A stretch of 64,000 nucleotides of DNA. Source: an uncultured Clostridia bacterium (GTDB lineage: Bacteria > Bacillota > Clostridia > Christensenellales > Borkfalkiaceae). Within the stretch, counting starts at the first letter, position 1, and every line of letters starts with the position of its first letter. The notes below the pieces were generated by a model. It was not told where the DNA came from. It was given only the letters and a program-made list of their open reading frames with translations, and ran no database searches. A program made the translations under genes and the position numbers. Location of the stretch: assembly GCA_944368215.1 (NCBI GenBank), contig CALVWX010000001.1:58251-122250 (forward strand), given 5' to 3'. This document shows positions 33,476 through 42,178 of the stretch, piece after piece.

Positions 33476-34564
33476 ATGCAGTTGTTCAAACTCAAATGCG
33501 ACGACTTCCTTGAGTATGACGAATCGAACGGCACATATCATATGCCGGCCGAGCAGCAGGTCAGGGACGAAGCCGAAAAGACGCATTGGAAAGAAGTCGG
33601 GTTCACGCTGTTGAAAGACTGGCGCCTGTACCTCATGCTCGTTCCCATGCTCCTCGTTTATCTGTTATGGCGCTACATGCCCATGACGGAGCTTCTGTCG
33701 GCATTCAAGGATCAGTACACGCCCGGAGCTGCCGGTGATTCCAGTTTATATGACTGGTACGGACTCACAAACTTTGATGCGCTCTTTTTCGGAGCTCAAT
33801 CTTCGTTGTTCTGGTCTGCGTTCAGAAACACGTTCGTAATCGCGTTCTACGGCCTTTTGTTCGGCTTCCCGTTTCCGATTATACTTGCGCTGTTTTTTAA
33901 CGAAGTTAAGTCTAACATCACGCGAAGCATACTTCAGGTTTGCGTATACTTACCTAAGTTCATGTCGACGGTTATTATAACTACGCTCGCAATCGTTCTT
34001 TTCCGCGGACCTCTTGATCCTGCGGTAAGTGATGACGGTATAGGAATTCTTAGCCAGCTTATGCTTGCTATCTTCCCTTCGGATGAACTTTATTCGGCGG
34101 CTACCGGTTCAAGCGGCGGTTTGGTAATGTCCAACTCATACTTCAGAGCGTTATATCAGATATCGGGTATCTGGGAGCACGGCGGCTATGATTCGATTGT
34201 ATTCTTCGCGGCGGTCATCGCCGTGTCGCCTACGTCATACGAGGCGGCGCAGATTGACGGTGCGGGCAAGATGCAGCAGATGCGCTACGTCGTTCTGCCC
34301 AGCATACTTTCGACGGTCGTCATAATGCTTATTATGAAAGTGGGCACGTTGCTCTCCGTCGGTTACGAAAAGGTATACCTGATGACTTCTACTACAAACT
34401 ATGAGGCCGGACGAATCGTAGCAACTCTATCCAACGAATGGGCTACTCAGGGCAATACGTCAATGGGTATTGCGGCGGAGATGACCAACAACCTCATCGG
34501 TATGATTCTGGTCATCGGCGCGAATGCGATTGCTCGCAAAGCTACAGATGTATCGCTGTATTAA
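33476..34564 (+). CDS. Sugar ABC transporter permease, LplB/YteP type
   Basis: First of two inner-membrane permeases of an oligosaccharide importer. 362 residues, longer than the usual 290-320 because of a charged N-terminal extension of about 45 residues. Six helices follow; the ATPase-coupling EAA loop is SPTSYEAAQIDGAGKMQQMRYVVLP in the second half. This family handles aldouronate, rhamnogalacturonan and alginate oligomers in known systems. GGAGGG precedes the ATG. The 176-base gap before it contains a CGGACA/TGTCCG inverted pair (33323 and 33358 regions) but no clear promoter. Followed 15 bases later by its partner permease. Confidence 0.9.
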   Translation: MQLFKLKCDDFLEYDESNGTYHMPAEQQVRDEAEKTHWKEVGFTLLKDWRLYLMLVPMLLVYLLWRYMPMTELLSAFKDQYTPGAAGDSSLYDWYGLTNFDALFFGAQSSLFWSAFRNTFVIAFYGLLFGFPFPIILALFFNEVKSNITRSILQVCVYLPKFMSTVIITTLAIVLFRGPLDPAVSDDGIGILSQLMLAIFPSDELYSAATGSSGGLVMSNSYFRALYQISGIWEHGGYDSIVFFAAVIAVSPTSYEAAQIDGAGKMQQMRYVVLPSILSTVVIMLIMKVGTLLSVGYEKVYLMTSTTNYEAGRIVATLSNEWATQGNTSMGIAAEMTNNLIGMILVIGANAIARKATDVSLY

Positions 34565-34579
34565 GGAGGATATTTAATT

Positions 34580-35539
34580 ATGAAAAGAAAAATGGAAATA
34601 TCCGAATTAATATTCAAGATTATTTCGTACGTATTCCTGATAGTATTTGCCGTAATGTGCATTTATCCGTTTATTTATGCGATAAGCTCATCGTTCAGCA
34701 TTACTTCGGCTGTTGACGGCGGCGATGTCGTTCTCTGGCCCGTCGGCTTTCAGACTCAGGCGTACAGATATATATTTACGAATAATACATTCTGGATTTC
34801 TTATGCAAATACGCTGTTTATGGCATTCGTAGGTACCTTATGGTGCATGATTTATACCATGATGGGCGCATATGCTCTCTCCAAGAAAAGGCTAATGGGT
34901 AGAAGAGCGCTTAACTTCTTCCTCGTTTTCACGATGTGGTTCTCGGCAGGCATTGTGCCTCAGTTGCTCAACTATCAGAGAACGGGTGACATACTTGCAA
35001 GCATACTTGCTCCCGGCACCACCCATAGTCAGGCAGAATACGACCAGAAATGGTTGATCATTCTCGCTATGGGTATGAATGCTCAGAACGTCATTCTTTT
35101 AAGAAACGCCTTTGAAGGTGTTCCCGCCGAAATCGAAGAGGCGGCAAGAATAGACGGTGCTACCGAAATGCAGGTTCTATTTAAAGTTTACATCCCCATG
35201 AGCAAGGCAACGATTGCAACGGTTGCTCTGTTCTTCGGAATATCTCGTTGGAACGGTTATTTCTGGGCGATGAGGATGATGCAGAACCAAGAATATTCCT
35301 GGCCTGTTCAGGTTTACATCCGAGATTTCATTGACGCGCACTCGGGACTTATTCAAACGCCTGAAGACGGTGCAACTTGGGCTGAAATTATTCCCAACGA
35401 CTATGATATCAATCAGGTTTCGGCAATGTCTGTCGTTTATGCAATGGTCATCTGTGCAGTTATCCCCATCCTTTGCATCTATCCTTTCATTCAGAAGTAT
35501 TTCGCAAAGGGCGTCAATATGGGCGGCGTAAAGGAATAA
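34580..35539 (+). CDS. Sugar ABC transporter permease, YtcP type
   Basis: Second permease of the importer, 319 residues, six helices. The coupling loop is VPAEIEEAARIDGATEMQVLFKVYIPMSKATIATVALF (given here as the region about residues 180-220), a classic EAA motif, and the chain ends QKYFAKGVNMGGVKE, common in the YtcP/CarB family. TAAGGAGG is 9 bases before the ATG. Works as a heterodimer with the preceding gene product (family knowledge); the binding protein follows 138 bases later. Confidence 0.91.
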   Translation: MKRKMEISELIFKIISYVFLIVFAVMCIYPFIYAISSSFSITSAVDGGDVVLWPVGFQTQAYRYIFTNNTFWISYANTLFMAFVGTLWCMIYTMMGAYALSKKRLMGRRALNFFLVFTMWFSAGIVPQLLNYQRTGDILASILAPGTTHSQAEYDQKWLIILAMGMNAQNVILLRNAFEGVPAEIEEAARIDGATEMQVLFKVYIPMSKATIATVALFFGISRWNGYFWAMRMMQNQEYSWPVQVYIRDFIDAHSGLIQTPEDGATWAEIIPNDYDINQVSAMSVVYAMVICAVIPILCIYPFIQKYFAKGVNMGGVKE

Positions 35540-35677
35540 TATTTAAATTTTCAAGCAATCTGTACTTTTGTGCAGGGCAAATCTTTGTGCGGCCAAGCGT
35601 TCCCGCGGGTGCATAAAGCTATAAAGGGGCGGGAGCGAAGCAATGCAAAAATTTAAATTAAAATAAGGAGAAATATA

Positions 35678-38236
35678 ATGAACAAATCCAAGAAACTTGC
35701 CATTGCTGCCGTTTCGGTTGTTATGGCGGGAGCTATGATTCTTCCCATGGCTGCTTGCGGCGGGGATGAACAGACATATGTTCCCAATGTTGACGGTCTT
35801 GAAGAAGGATATGTTCCCAGCTTCACCGAAGACGGCAAGCTTAACTACACTGAAGGTACTCACATCAGGATGAACGTAGGTTACTATAACAAGAACAATC
35901 CTGCGAGAATGACTTTCAATGAAGACGAACTTAGACAGAATGTTACTTTGCCTGACGGCAATCAGTATTCGTCCGGTTCGCTTAAACCCGCATGGGCAGC
36001 TGCACAGGCTGAGCTCGGTGTTGTATTTGACGACGTGTTCCAGAACAAGAGCAACGATGAACAGCTCAGCAATCCTATTCAGACCGGGACGATGGGCGAT
36101 TATGACCTTATTACTTCGTCGGCTGCGGCAATGACCCAGAACACCGATAACCTTCTCAACGTAACGCCTTATTTGGACTATATGCCCAACTATAAGAACT
36201 TCCTTGAGAGCAGCCCCGCACTATATTATTCGTTGACTTCTGATACAAGTAATGGTGCTATGTATTATTTGCCTTACTTCGACGGCTTCAACGATATCGA
36301 AAAATATGCGCTTGCCGAGAAGACTTGGATAAAGGATGTTCTTAATGCGACTGATACAGAGCTTGCTACTGTAACGACGACTTTCGCGCAGCAGGGCGCG
36401 GCTAAAGGTAATCAGGTTGATGCAACAAAGGCTTCCGTAAAATCTTACATGGGTACTACGGGCAGCTGGGAAGTTGATACAACCTCTGCAGACGGTAATT
36501 CGGTTGTAAAGGCTAAGGTTGACTATAGTGCGGCTTTGGCTGCGGCGACTAGCGCATCTGCTCCTCTCGGCGCTGCTTATCAGGCTGCCGTAGGTTCAAC
36601 ATATTCCGGTACCAGCGGCAATATTGTTGATATTATGGGCGCTGCTATTGATGCAACTGATGGCGATATCACCGGCGGTGAGCTTACAAAGATGCTCCAG
36701 GCATACATCGATGTAGCTTACACGCTCAACGGACAGGCGTATGCAAATCGTGCAGATGTATTCAACAGCGTTTCCGGCGCATGGGACGTAGACCTTATGG
36801 TAGCCCTTATGCGTTGCGTTGTTTCCTCACCTGTTCTTATCGATGAAAGTGCTGATAACATCGGCAACCTCTACGGTCTTGCCGGTCGTCAGGGAACAAC
36901 CCAGCGCCGTGTCGACATTACAGCTATGGCGGGCGAGCTTTACGGCATCCGCGGTATGGAATCCCGTTATGAGTATACCTACCTCAATGAAGACGGCGAT
37001 CTTGTAGATTCCCGTGAAAATGCAGAGAGCTATGATCTTATTTCTAACTTTGCTGCTCTTACCGATGAAGGCTTGCTCTATATAGGTGAAACTAACGTGC
37101 AGGGCAATCGTGATACCTCCAAGGGTCCTTCGCCTTTGTTCATGCATGATTATTCGCAGACTCAGACAACTTCAGGCTACGGCGATGAAACTTATAATGT
37201 AGCACCCATTGTTACCCCTGTATCAAAGTGGGATACAGATGACGACGGTTCGCATGAAACTATCATGAGATTTACCGAATCCTGGCGTTCCGTTAAGAAT
37301 ACCGGTTTCTGCATCTCTAAAGCAGGCGTGGCTAATAATCCCGAAAGATTATCTGCAGTTCTCGCATTTATCGACTATCTGTTCTCAAACGACGGACAGA
37401 TCGTTATGACCTATGGTGCACAGTCGACGAACGGCAACACCGATCCCAATGGTTGGTGGTATGCGGATAAGGCGGAAGGCGTTTCCCTTGAAGACGTAGC
37501 AGTTCAGGTTTCGTCTACAACCTCCGACGGACAGACCAATTACTCCGACCAGTGGACTATCAAGCCCGAATACGAAACTCAGTACTTCGTATATAAGAAC
37601 GAAGTTTACAAAGGAATGGTAGATTATATCAGAGCTATTCCTAAGCTTACCGATGATACTCTCGCGCTTTTCGATGGCGATGAAGTAAACGGATTCAAGC
37701 TCGGTAACAGCGCTCAGACCAATCAGACCGCCGGACACTCATATACCAACTTTGCTCGTTATATCATGGGTGCAACCTTCCCCATCGGTAACAAGGATCA
37801 GGGCTTCGAATATCAGTGCACTGCGCAGTGCGCTCTCGATGGTGCAGGTATTGTTTCGCAGGCTCTTGCAAACGGTACTATCCAGCACGTAACCCTTTCG
37901 CTGTCTGAAGGACAGTCGATGTGGTACATGATTGCGCCTACGTCGCTTGCTCTTGACAGCAACCAGCAGGCTACGCTTCGTGACGATGCTCAGGTTCTTA
38001 TCTCCGGTACGTACTTCCTCAACAGCTCTTCTACCGATCAGAGATCTAACGTCTACATCGATATCGCATTCTATGGCCTTGGTTCCGGCATCCAGTACAG
38101 CGGCACGACCCAGACAATTCATTCTACTGGCGCTGAGGTTGTAACATGGCTCAACAATGCCGGCATGCAGGCTCGTGCAAACATCTTCTCCTCAGCATGG
38201 GAACAGACAGCTATTTTCTTCGACCTCTATCAGTAA
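35678..38236 (+). CDS. Very large extracellular sugar-binding lipoprotein
   Basis: Substrate-binding protein of the importer. 852 residues; LplA/YtcQ-type relatives are usually about 500-560. A signal peptide with lipobox ends at Cys27 (LPMAACGG), so it is tethered outside the membrane. The middle (about residues 220-360) has an Ala/Ser/Thr-rich stretch, suggesting an inserted domain. WWYADKAEG, a Trp/Tyr-rich surface and a long C-terminal beta-like region follow. A leader of 138 bases carries ATTTAAATTTT and AAAAATTTAAAT arms that can pair. AAGGAG precedes the ATG. A hairpin right after the stop (38270) may set the ratio to downstream genes. Likely ligand is a pectic oligosaccharide (inference). 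Confidence 0.88.
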   Translation: MNKSKKLAIAAVSVVMAGAMILPMAACGGDEQTYVPNVDGLEEGYVPSFTEDGKLNYTEGTHIRMNVGYYNKNNPARMTFNEDELRQNVTLPDGNQYSSGSLKPAWAAAQAELGVVFDDVFQNKSNDEQLSNPIQTGTMGDYDLITSSAAAMTQNTDNLLNVTPYLDYMPNYKNFLESSPALYYSLTSDTSNGAMYYLPYFDGFNDIEKYALAEKTWIKDVLNATDTELATVTTTFAQQGAAKGNQVDATKASVKSYMGTTGSWEVDTTSADGNSVVKAKVDYSAALAAATSASAPLGAAYQAAVGSTYSGTSGNIVDIMGAAIDATDGDITGGELTKMLQAYIDVAYTLNGQAYANRADVFNSVSGAWDVDLMVALMRCVVSSPVLIDESADNIGNLYGLAGRQGTTQRRVDITAMAGELYGIRGMESRYEYTYLNEDGDLVDSRENAESYDLISNFAALTDEGLLYIGETNVQGNRDTSKGPSPLFMHDYSQTQTTSGYGDETYNVAPIVTPVSKWDTDDDGSHETIMRFTESWRSVKNTGFCISKAGVANNPERLSAVLAFIDYLFSNDGQIVMTYGAQSTNGNTDPNGWWYADKAEGVSLEDVAVQVSSTTSDGQTNYSDQWTIKPEYETQYFVYKNEVYKGMVDYIRAIPKLTDDTLALFDGDEVNGFKLGNSAQTNQTAGHSYTNFARYIMGATFPIGNKDQGFEYQCTAQCALDGAGIVSQALANGTIQHVTLSLSEGQSMWYMIAPTSLALDSNQQATLRDDAQVLISGTYFLNSSSTDQRSNVYIDIAFYGLGSGIQYSGTTQTIHSTGAEVVTWLNNAGMQARANIFSSAWEQTAIFFDLYQ

Positions 38237-38269
38237 TGCAGAATGCATGACAATGCATTGAATTAACTA

Positions 38270-38315
38270 ATTTTACTCTCCGTCCCGTCATAGGGCGGGA
38301 CGGAGAAAGTAAAAT
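38270..38315 (+). terminator. Strong hairpin after the binding-protein gene
   Basis: ATTTTACT plus CTCCGTCCCG (38270-38287) pairs with CGGGACGGAG and AAGTAAAAT (38296-38315), with one unpaired A. It may act as a partial terminator or as a 3' stabiliser that raises the binding-protein message over the downstream genes. Confidence 0.7.
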
Positions 38316-38379
38316 TATCTTATCTTCCAATATTCTCCCCGTGCGAGGGGAAAGCAAAAAACGATTGGGGAATTTGATA

Positions 38380-39042
38380 ATGAAAACTCAAATTAAATTT
38401 CAAAAAAGGCTTGCTTTAATAACGTTAATCGTTGCGGCGCTGGCATTTATATTTGCTATCTGCTTTTTTAGCGGAAATCTCTCTGATGTCATGTCGTATA
38501 GGTTATCGCTCTACAGGGAGTCATACAGCTCGCGCGTCGAAGTCAACGGACAGTTGCAGGTTGTTACAGCGATAACAGCTAATATAATTGGCGATGTAAA
38601 TGATTGGATTTTGTCGGCGCAGGCTATTGATAAAGCCATGGTCACCATGACGATAATTTTCTTTGTGGTTATTGCCTTCATCTATATTACTTGCACCAAT
38701 TCAAGGCGCAATTATTATATCACAAACTATGTAATGACCGGCGTAGTCGTTGTTTATGCGGTAGCGTTGGCACTCTTCGGAATCATTTCTATGATTGTGC
38801 TTATGAACGGTTTTATGAACCTTCAGTTTACCAGCGATTCTATTGAATTTCAGGTTCTTAACAGTAGCGCAAACTTTCCAGAAGTAACATATTCGCCTCT
38901 TATGTTTATACTTGGCATTGTAGCTTTTCTTTTGGTGTTGCTTGTTGCACTTGCCTGGATATATAATTTAATATGGAAAACGAAGCTCATGAAGGGAGAG
39001 CAGGAGCTTCTCTCCAAGGGTTATGTAAAGGAGGTAGCTTAA
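38380..39042 (+). CDS. Hypothetical four-helix membrane protein A of the importer locus
   Basis: Not recognised. 220 residues. A hydrophobic helix at about 14-32 is followed by an exposed loop of about 50 residues (YRLSLYRESYSSRVEVNG), then helices at about 86-106 and 118-142, a second polar loop of about 40 residues, and a last helix near 180-205 with a basic tail. The start is the ATG at 38380 with GGGGA 9 bases before; earlier in-frame codons belong to the leader. Only 2 bases separate it from the next gene, and AAGGAGG at its 3' end is that gene's ribosome site. It sits between the binding protein and the ATPase, so a role in the transporter is likely. Confidence 0.75.
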   Translation: MKTQIKFQKRLALITLIVAALAFIFAICFFSGNLSDVMSYRLSLYRESYSSRVEVNGQLQVVTAITANIIGDVNDWILSAQAIDKAMVTMTIIFFVVIAFIYITCTNSRRNYYITNYVMTGVVVVYAVALALFGIISMIVLMNGFMNLQFTSDSIEFQVLNSSANFPEVTYSPLMFILGIVAFLLVLLVALAWIYNLIWKTKLMKGEQELLSKGYVKEVA

Positions 39043-39044
39043 TT

Positions 39045-39644
39045 ATGGATAACACTACGTTGTTACAAAGAGATACTTTCCGATATAAAAAGAATAAATT
39101 GCCTGCAAACCTTGCGTTGCTTGGTCTTGCATTTAACTGTCTTTATTTCTGCTTGTTGTATGGCATAAAGGTTTCGGCCTTTGGCGATGGAACTATAACT
39201 TGGTTTTCTAATATTCTCATTGGCGGTTCTGTCATTCTTACGCTTGTAATGTTGTTAACAAACTTCCTCGCTAGCGAGGGTATCAAGGGCTATAAAAAGA
39301 ACTATTGCATAGTTCTTCTCGTGCTTGCAGTAATCCAGATTGTCCGCATATTCATCTATCCTCTCTATGTGTTCCAGTATGAAGATTTTAACGTAACGTA
39401 TTTTTGGATACGCAACGGCGGCCACATTTTTATGGGCATCATGATGGTAATTTGGCTTTGTGCTTCGGCTGCATGCCTTATTGCATCTGCAGTTCTCGGC
39501 TACATTAATTGCAAGATGCTCGAAAATCATATGGCTGCCCTTGAAAAAGGTGAAATAAATATGGATGAGCATTTTGCTGAAGCCAAAAGAGAAATGCTTG
39601 GCGGTAGTGACGATGGTAGTTCCATTGTAAGCGAGGAGGTTTGA
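39045..39644 (+). CDS. Hypothetical four-helix membrane protein B of the importer locus
   Basis: Not recognised. 199 residues. Helices at about 20-40, 54-76, 86-107 and 127-152, short loops (one with FQYEDFNVTYFWIRNGG), and a charged C-terminal cytoplasmic tail (MLENHMAALEKGEINMDEH). It is one base upstream of the ATPase gene start and 2 bases after membrane protein A, so all three should be translated together. AAGGAGG lies 10 bases before the ATG. Function unknown; a scaffold or extra subunit of the importer is a reasonable guess. Confidence 0.75.
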   Translation: MDNTTLLQRDTFRYKKNKLPANLALLGLAFNCLYFCLLYGIKVSAFGDGTITWFSNILIGGSVILTLVMLLTNFLASEGIKGYKKNYCIVLLVLAVIQIVRIFIYPLYVFQYEDFNVTYFWIRNGGHIFMGIMMVIWLCASAACLIASAVLGYINCKMLENHMAALEKGEINMDEHFAEAKREMLGGSDDGSSIVSEEV

Positions 39645-39645
39645 T

Positions 39646-40731
39646 ATGCCCGAAGTAACTATCAGACATTTAGATAAAATCTACGACGGCGGTGTTCAAG
39701 CTGTTTGGGATTTCAACCTCGACGTTAAAGATGGTGAATTTATAGTTCTTGTCGGACCCTCCGGTTGCGGCAAGTCTACAACGCTTCGTATGATAGCCGG
39801 TCTCGAGGATATCACGAAAGGCGATCTTATCATCGATGGAAAAGATTGCACACGTCTTGCGCCCAAGGACAGAGATATCGCTATGGTTTTCCAGAACTAT
39901 GCTCTTTACGGGCATATGACCATTTACGAAAACATGGCTTTCTCCTTAACGCTTCGCAAGGAAGATAAACTTGTCATTCACCGCAAAGTTATGGCTGCAG
40001 CTGAAATCCTTGACCTCAAGACTCAGCTCAACAAAAAACCTAAGCAGTTGTCCGGTGGTCAGCGTCAGCGTGTCGCAATCGGTCGTGCTATAGTTCGTAA
40101 TCCCAAGGTCTTCCTTTTCGATGAACCTCTCTCTAACCTCGATGCAAAACTTCGCGGTTCGATGAGGCGTGAGCTTATGCTTCTCCATAAAAAGCTCAAT
40201 GCTACTATTATATACGTTACGCATGACCAAACTGAAGCCTTGACGCTTGCCGACAGAATAGTCTGCATGTCAATGGGACACATTCAGCAGATAGGTAAGC
40301 CTATTGACCTTTATGAACATCCCGCCAACACATTTGTTGCTACATTCATAGGGCTTCCTCCAATGAATTTGTTCGACGGCAAAATTGAAAACGGATATTT
40401 CGTCGGTGATCTCTTCGACTATCCGCTCAATGAAGATCAGAAGCGGGTACTTGCCGATTATGAAGGCAAGGAAGTAATTCTCGGCGTTCGACCCGAAAAT
40501 TTCACTCGCGACGGGCATATTAAGTTCAACATAACAAATAATGAAAACCTCGGTATGAACACTCTTGTTCATGGTAAAGTAGAGGGGAAGAAAATTGTTG
40601 TGTGCAAGTTTGCTGAATGGTGCAATTATAAGTACGGCGATATTATTAACCTTGGATTCCAAGAAGATAAAATGCATTTCTTCGAAAAGGATCCCGAAGG
40701 CAGACACGAATATCAGAAGGTTATCAAATAA
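39646..40731 (+). CDS. ABC transporter ATP-binding protein (MsmX/UgpC type), pectin importer
   Basis: Dedicated ATPase of the importer. 361 residues. Walker A GPSGCGKST, Q-loop MVFQNYALYGH, signature LSGGQRQRV, Walker B FLFDEPLSNLD, switch THDQTEAL. The C-terminal regulatory domain starts near residue 240 (GVRPENFTRDGH). The product aligns along its length with the protein at 25324, yet the DNA is markedly lower in G+C: one 60-base row of matching sequence has 26 G+C here and 34 there. One base separates it from membrane protein B. GAGGAGG precedes the ATG. Confidence 0.93.
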   Translation: MPEVTIRHLDKIYDGGVQAVWDFNLDVKDGEFIVLVGPSGCGKSTTLRMIAGLEDITKGDLIIDGKDCTRLAPKDRDIAMVFQNYALYGHMTIYENMAFSLTLRKEDKLVIHRKVMAAAEILDLKTQLNKKPKQLSGGQRQRVAIGRAIVRNPKVFLFDEPLSNLDAKLRGSMRRELMLLHKKLNATIIYVTHDQTEALTLADRIVCMSMGHIQQIGKPIDLYEHPANTFVATFIGLPPMNLFDGKIENGYFVGDLFDYPLNEDQKRVLADYEGKEVILGVRPENFTRDGHIKFNITNNENLGMNTLVHGKVEGKKIVVCKFAEWCNYKYGDIINLGFQEDKMHFFEKDPEGRHEYQKVIK

Positions 40732-40745
40732 GGAGGTAAGGTTTT

Positions 40746-41390
40746 ATGGCTGAAAATGAAAACATTGTTGTAAATGAAATGCCTCCCGAAGAACAACCTC
40801 AGGAAAGTAAAGGGAAACAGATTCTTCGCAAAATAGGAGCAGGGCTTAAGGAATGGGGGCGTAAGCAGATAGTTGTTTTAAAACGCTACCCTCATCGCAT
40901 ACCCTTATTAGTAACTGTATTGACATCTGTGCTTTGGTTGCTTTGGCTGTTTACGTTTTCACGTGCCGCGTACGCGCTTTCCGGTGTCAATACGCTGGGG
41001 TTGATAATTTTCATTTCAACTCTTTTGTCTATACTTATTTTGCCGCTCTTCCTTAATGCATTTCCTAAGCGCAAGAAGCCAAATGTCATATTTATTGTAA
41101 TGGTATTTGTCTTCATTGCAGCACTTATAGTATTTGATGTTTTATATTATACATTGGCATATGACTTCCTTTATGTGCAAGGCGGACAAACTGCAGCGTG
41201 GATTAATGAAAGACCTTTTATAGGTAGTTCATTTACGCTCGCAATCGTTCATATCGTTTTCCTGTGCTTAAGTGCTCTTTCTCTGGCACTTCTCCCTGTT
41301 TATACACCGTTAATCAGGAAGATAAACACCAGTAAGGAAATTAATGTTACCGATATTCATGAGACTATTGATGTTGAGGATGACGAGTAA
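40746..41390 (+). CDS. Hypothetical four-helix membrane protein C of the importer locus
   Basis: Not recognised. 214 residues. A charged cytoplasmic N-terminus of about 50 residues (acidic, then basic LKEWGRKQIVVLKRYPHR), helices at about 52-73, 80-103, 113-136 and 160-184, and an acidic tail (IHETIDVEDDE). TAAGGAGG is 8 bases before the ATG; the gap to the ATPase is 14 bases. A terminator-like hairpin follows at 41416, so later genes may be expressed at a lower level. Function unknown. Confidence 0.74.
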   Translation: MAENENIVVNEMPPEEQPQESKGKQILRKIGAGLKEWGRKQIVVLKRYPHRIPLLVTVLTSVLWLLWLFTFSRAAYALSGVNTLGLIIFISTLLSILILPLFLNAFPKRKKPNVIFIVMVFVFIAALIVFDVLYYTLAYDFLYVQGGQTAAWINERPFIGSSFTLAIVHIVFLCLSALSLALLPVYTPLIRKINTSKEINVTDIHETIDVEDDE

Positions 41391-41415
41391 AATATTAATT
41401 TAACAAAATAAAGTC

Positions 41416-41450
41416 AATAACCGACAAAATTTTATTTTGTCGGTTATTTT
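41416..41450 (+). terminator. Intra-operon hairpin terminator
   Basis: Perfect 15-bp stem AATAACCGACAAAAT (41416-41430) with its complement (41434-41448), three-base loop, followed by TTCC. It sits between membrane proteins C and D, 14 bases before the next start. Confidence 0.72.
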
Positions 41451-41464
41451 CCTAAAAGGGTAAA

Positions 41465-42178
41465 ATGTCCAAGAAAAAGAAAAAACAAGAAAAAGAAACA
41501 ACAATAGAAAACTTTTATGACCTTAAGGTAAATGAGGTAGATGAGCTTGTATCGATATTGAAAGGCGACGAAACTTCGTCGGAGAAAGAGATCACTACCG
41601 ATATAAAAGAGATTACGGGTGAAGAAGTCAAGGGTAAAAGTGAGCGTGCAAAAAATTTTGATCCCTACAAGCGCGATAAACTTGCCATGTTGCCCACGTG
41701 GCTCAAGGCAATATTTATAAAATGGTGGTTTGCCGGTTGCGTTTGCTACTTCATTATGTGGGGTCTTGGCGAGCTTTTAACTAACGAATTTGACTTCGTC
41801 CGTGCCATATTTTTAGGCCTGATAATGGGTATGGTGGTAGATCTTCTAGTCAATCCTTCTTTTCGTTATCTCGACTCAGACAGGAAAGAATACGATAACT
41901 ACATGATGTTTCCGTTTCCGTTCAAGCAGTTTTGGACTTTTTTCGCCAATATGATTTATTATGTCATTGTTGTGGTGATAGTTTATATTTCATATAGGGG
42001 ACTAAATCAGCTTATTATGCTTGCCAACGACGATTGGTTTGTGGGCGTTGAGCCGCTGCTCTTCGGTACTATCTGCGTTATAATCGATATGGCCTTTATT
42101 GGCATAAAAGACTTAATTGTTTATCTTGTGAAGAGACATAAAAATAAAAAGAGGGAGGAGGTTAATCCCGATGTTTAA
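41465..42178 (+). CDS. Hypothetical membrane protein D of the importer locus
   Basis: Not recognised. 237 residues. A very basic start (MSKKKKKQEKE), an acidic soluble segment of about 65 residues, then hydrophobic helices at about 82-104, 112-132, 160-180 and 196-220 and a basic tail. Conserved-looking internal features are WWFAGCVCYFIMWGLGEL and FPFPFKQFWTFFANM. Its 3' end overlaps the GH28 gene by 8 bases, so its translation is coupled to an enzyme that should act on imported material. The only ribosome site is AAAAGGG close to the ATG. Role unknown. Confidence 0.74.
   Translation: MSKKKKKQEKETTIENFYDLKVNEVDELVSILKGDETSSEKEITTDIKEITGEEVKGKSERAKNFDPYKRDKLAMLPTWLKAIFIKWWFAGCVCYFIMWGLGELLTNEFDFVRAIFLGLIMGMVVDLLVNPSFRYLDSDRKEYDNYMMFPFPFKQFWTFFANMIYYVIVVVIVYISYRGLNQLIMLANDDWFVGVEPLLFGTICVIIDMAFIGIKDLIVYLVKRHKNKKREEVNPDV

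Noticed and set aside
35555-35660. GCAGGGCAAATC segment before the binding protein, recalling a cyclic-di-GMP riboswitch
   Set aside because: The GNRA tetraloop and receptor pairing of that class are not present; the region is better explained by a simple inverted repeat ATTTAAATTTT.
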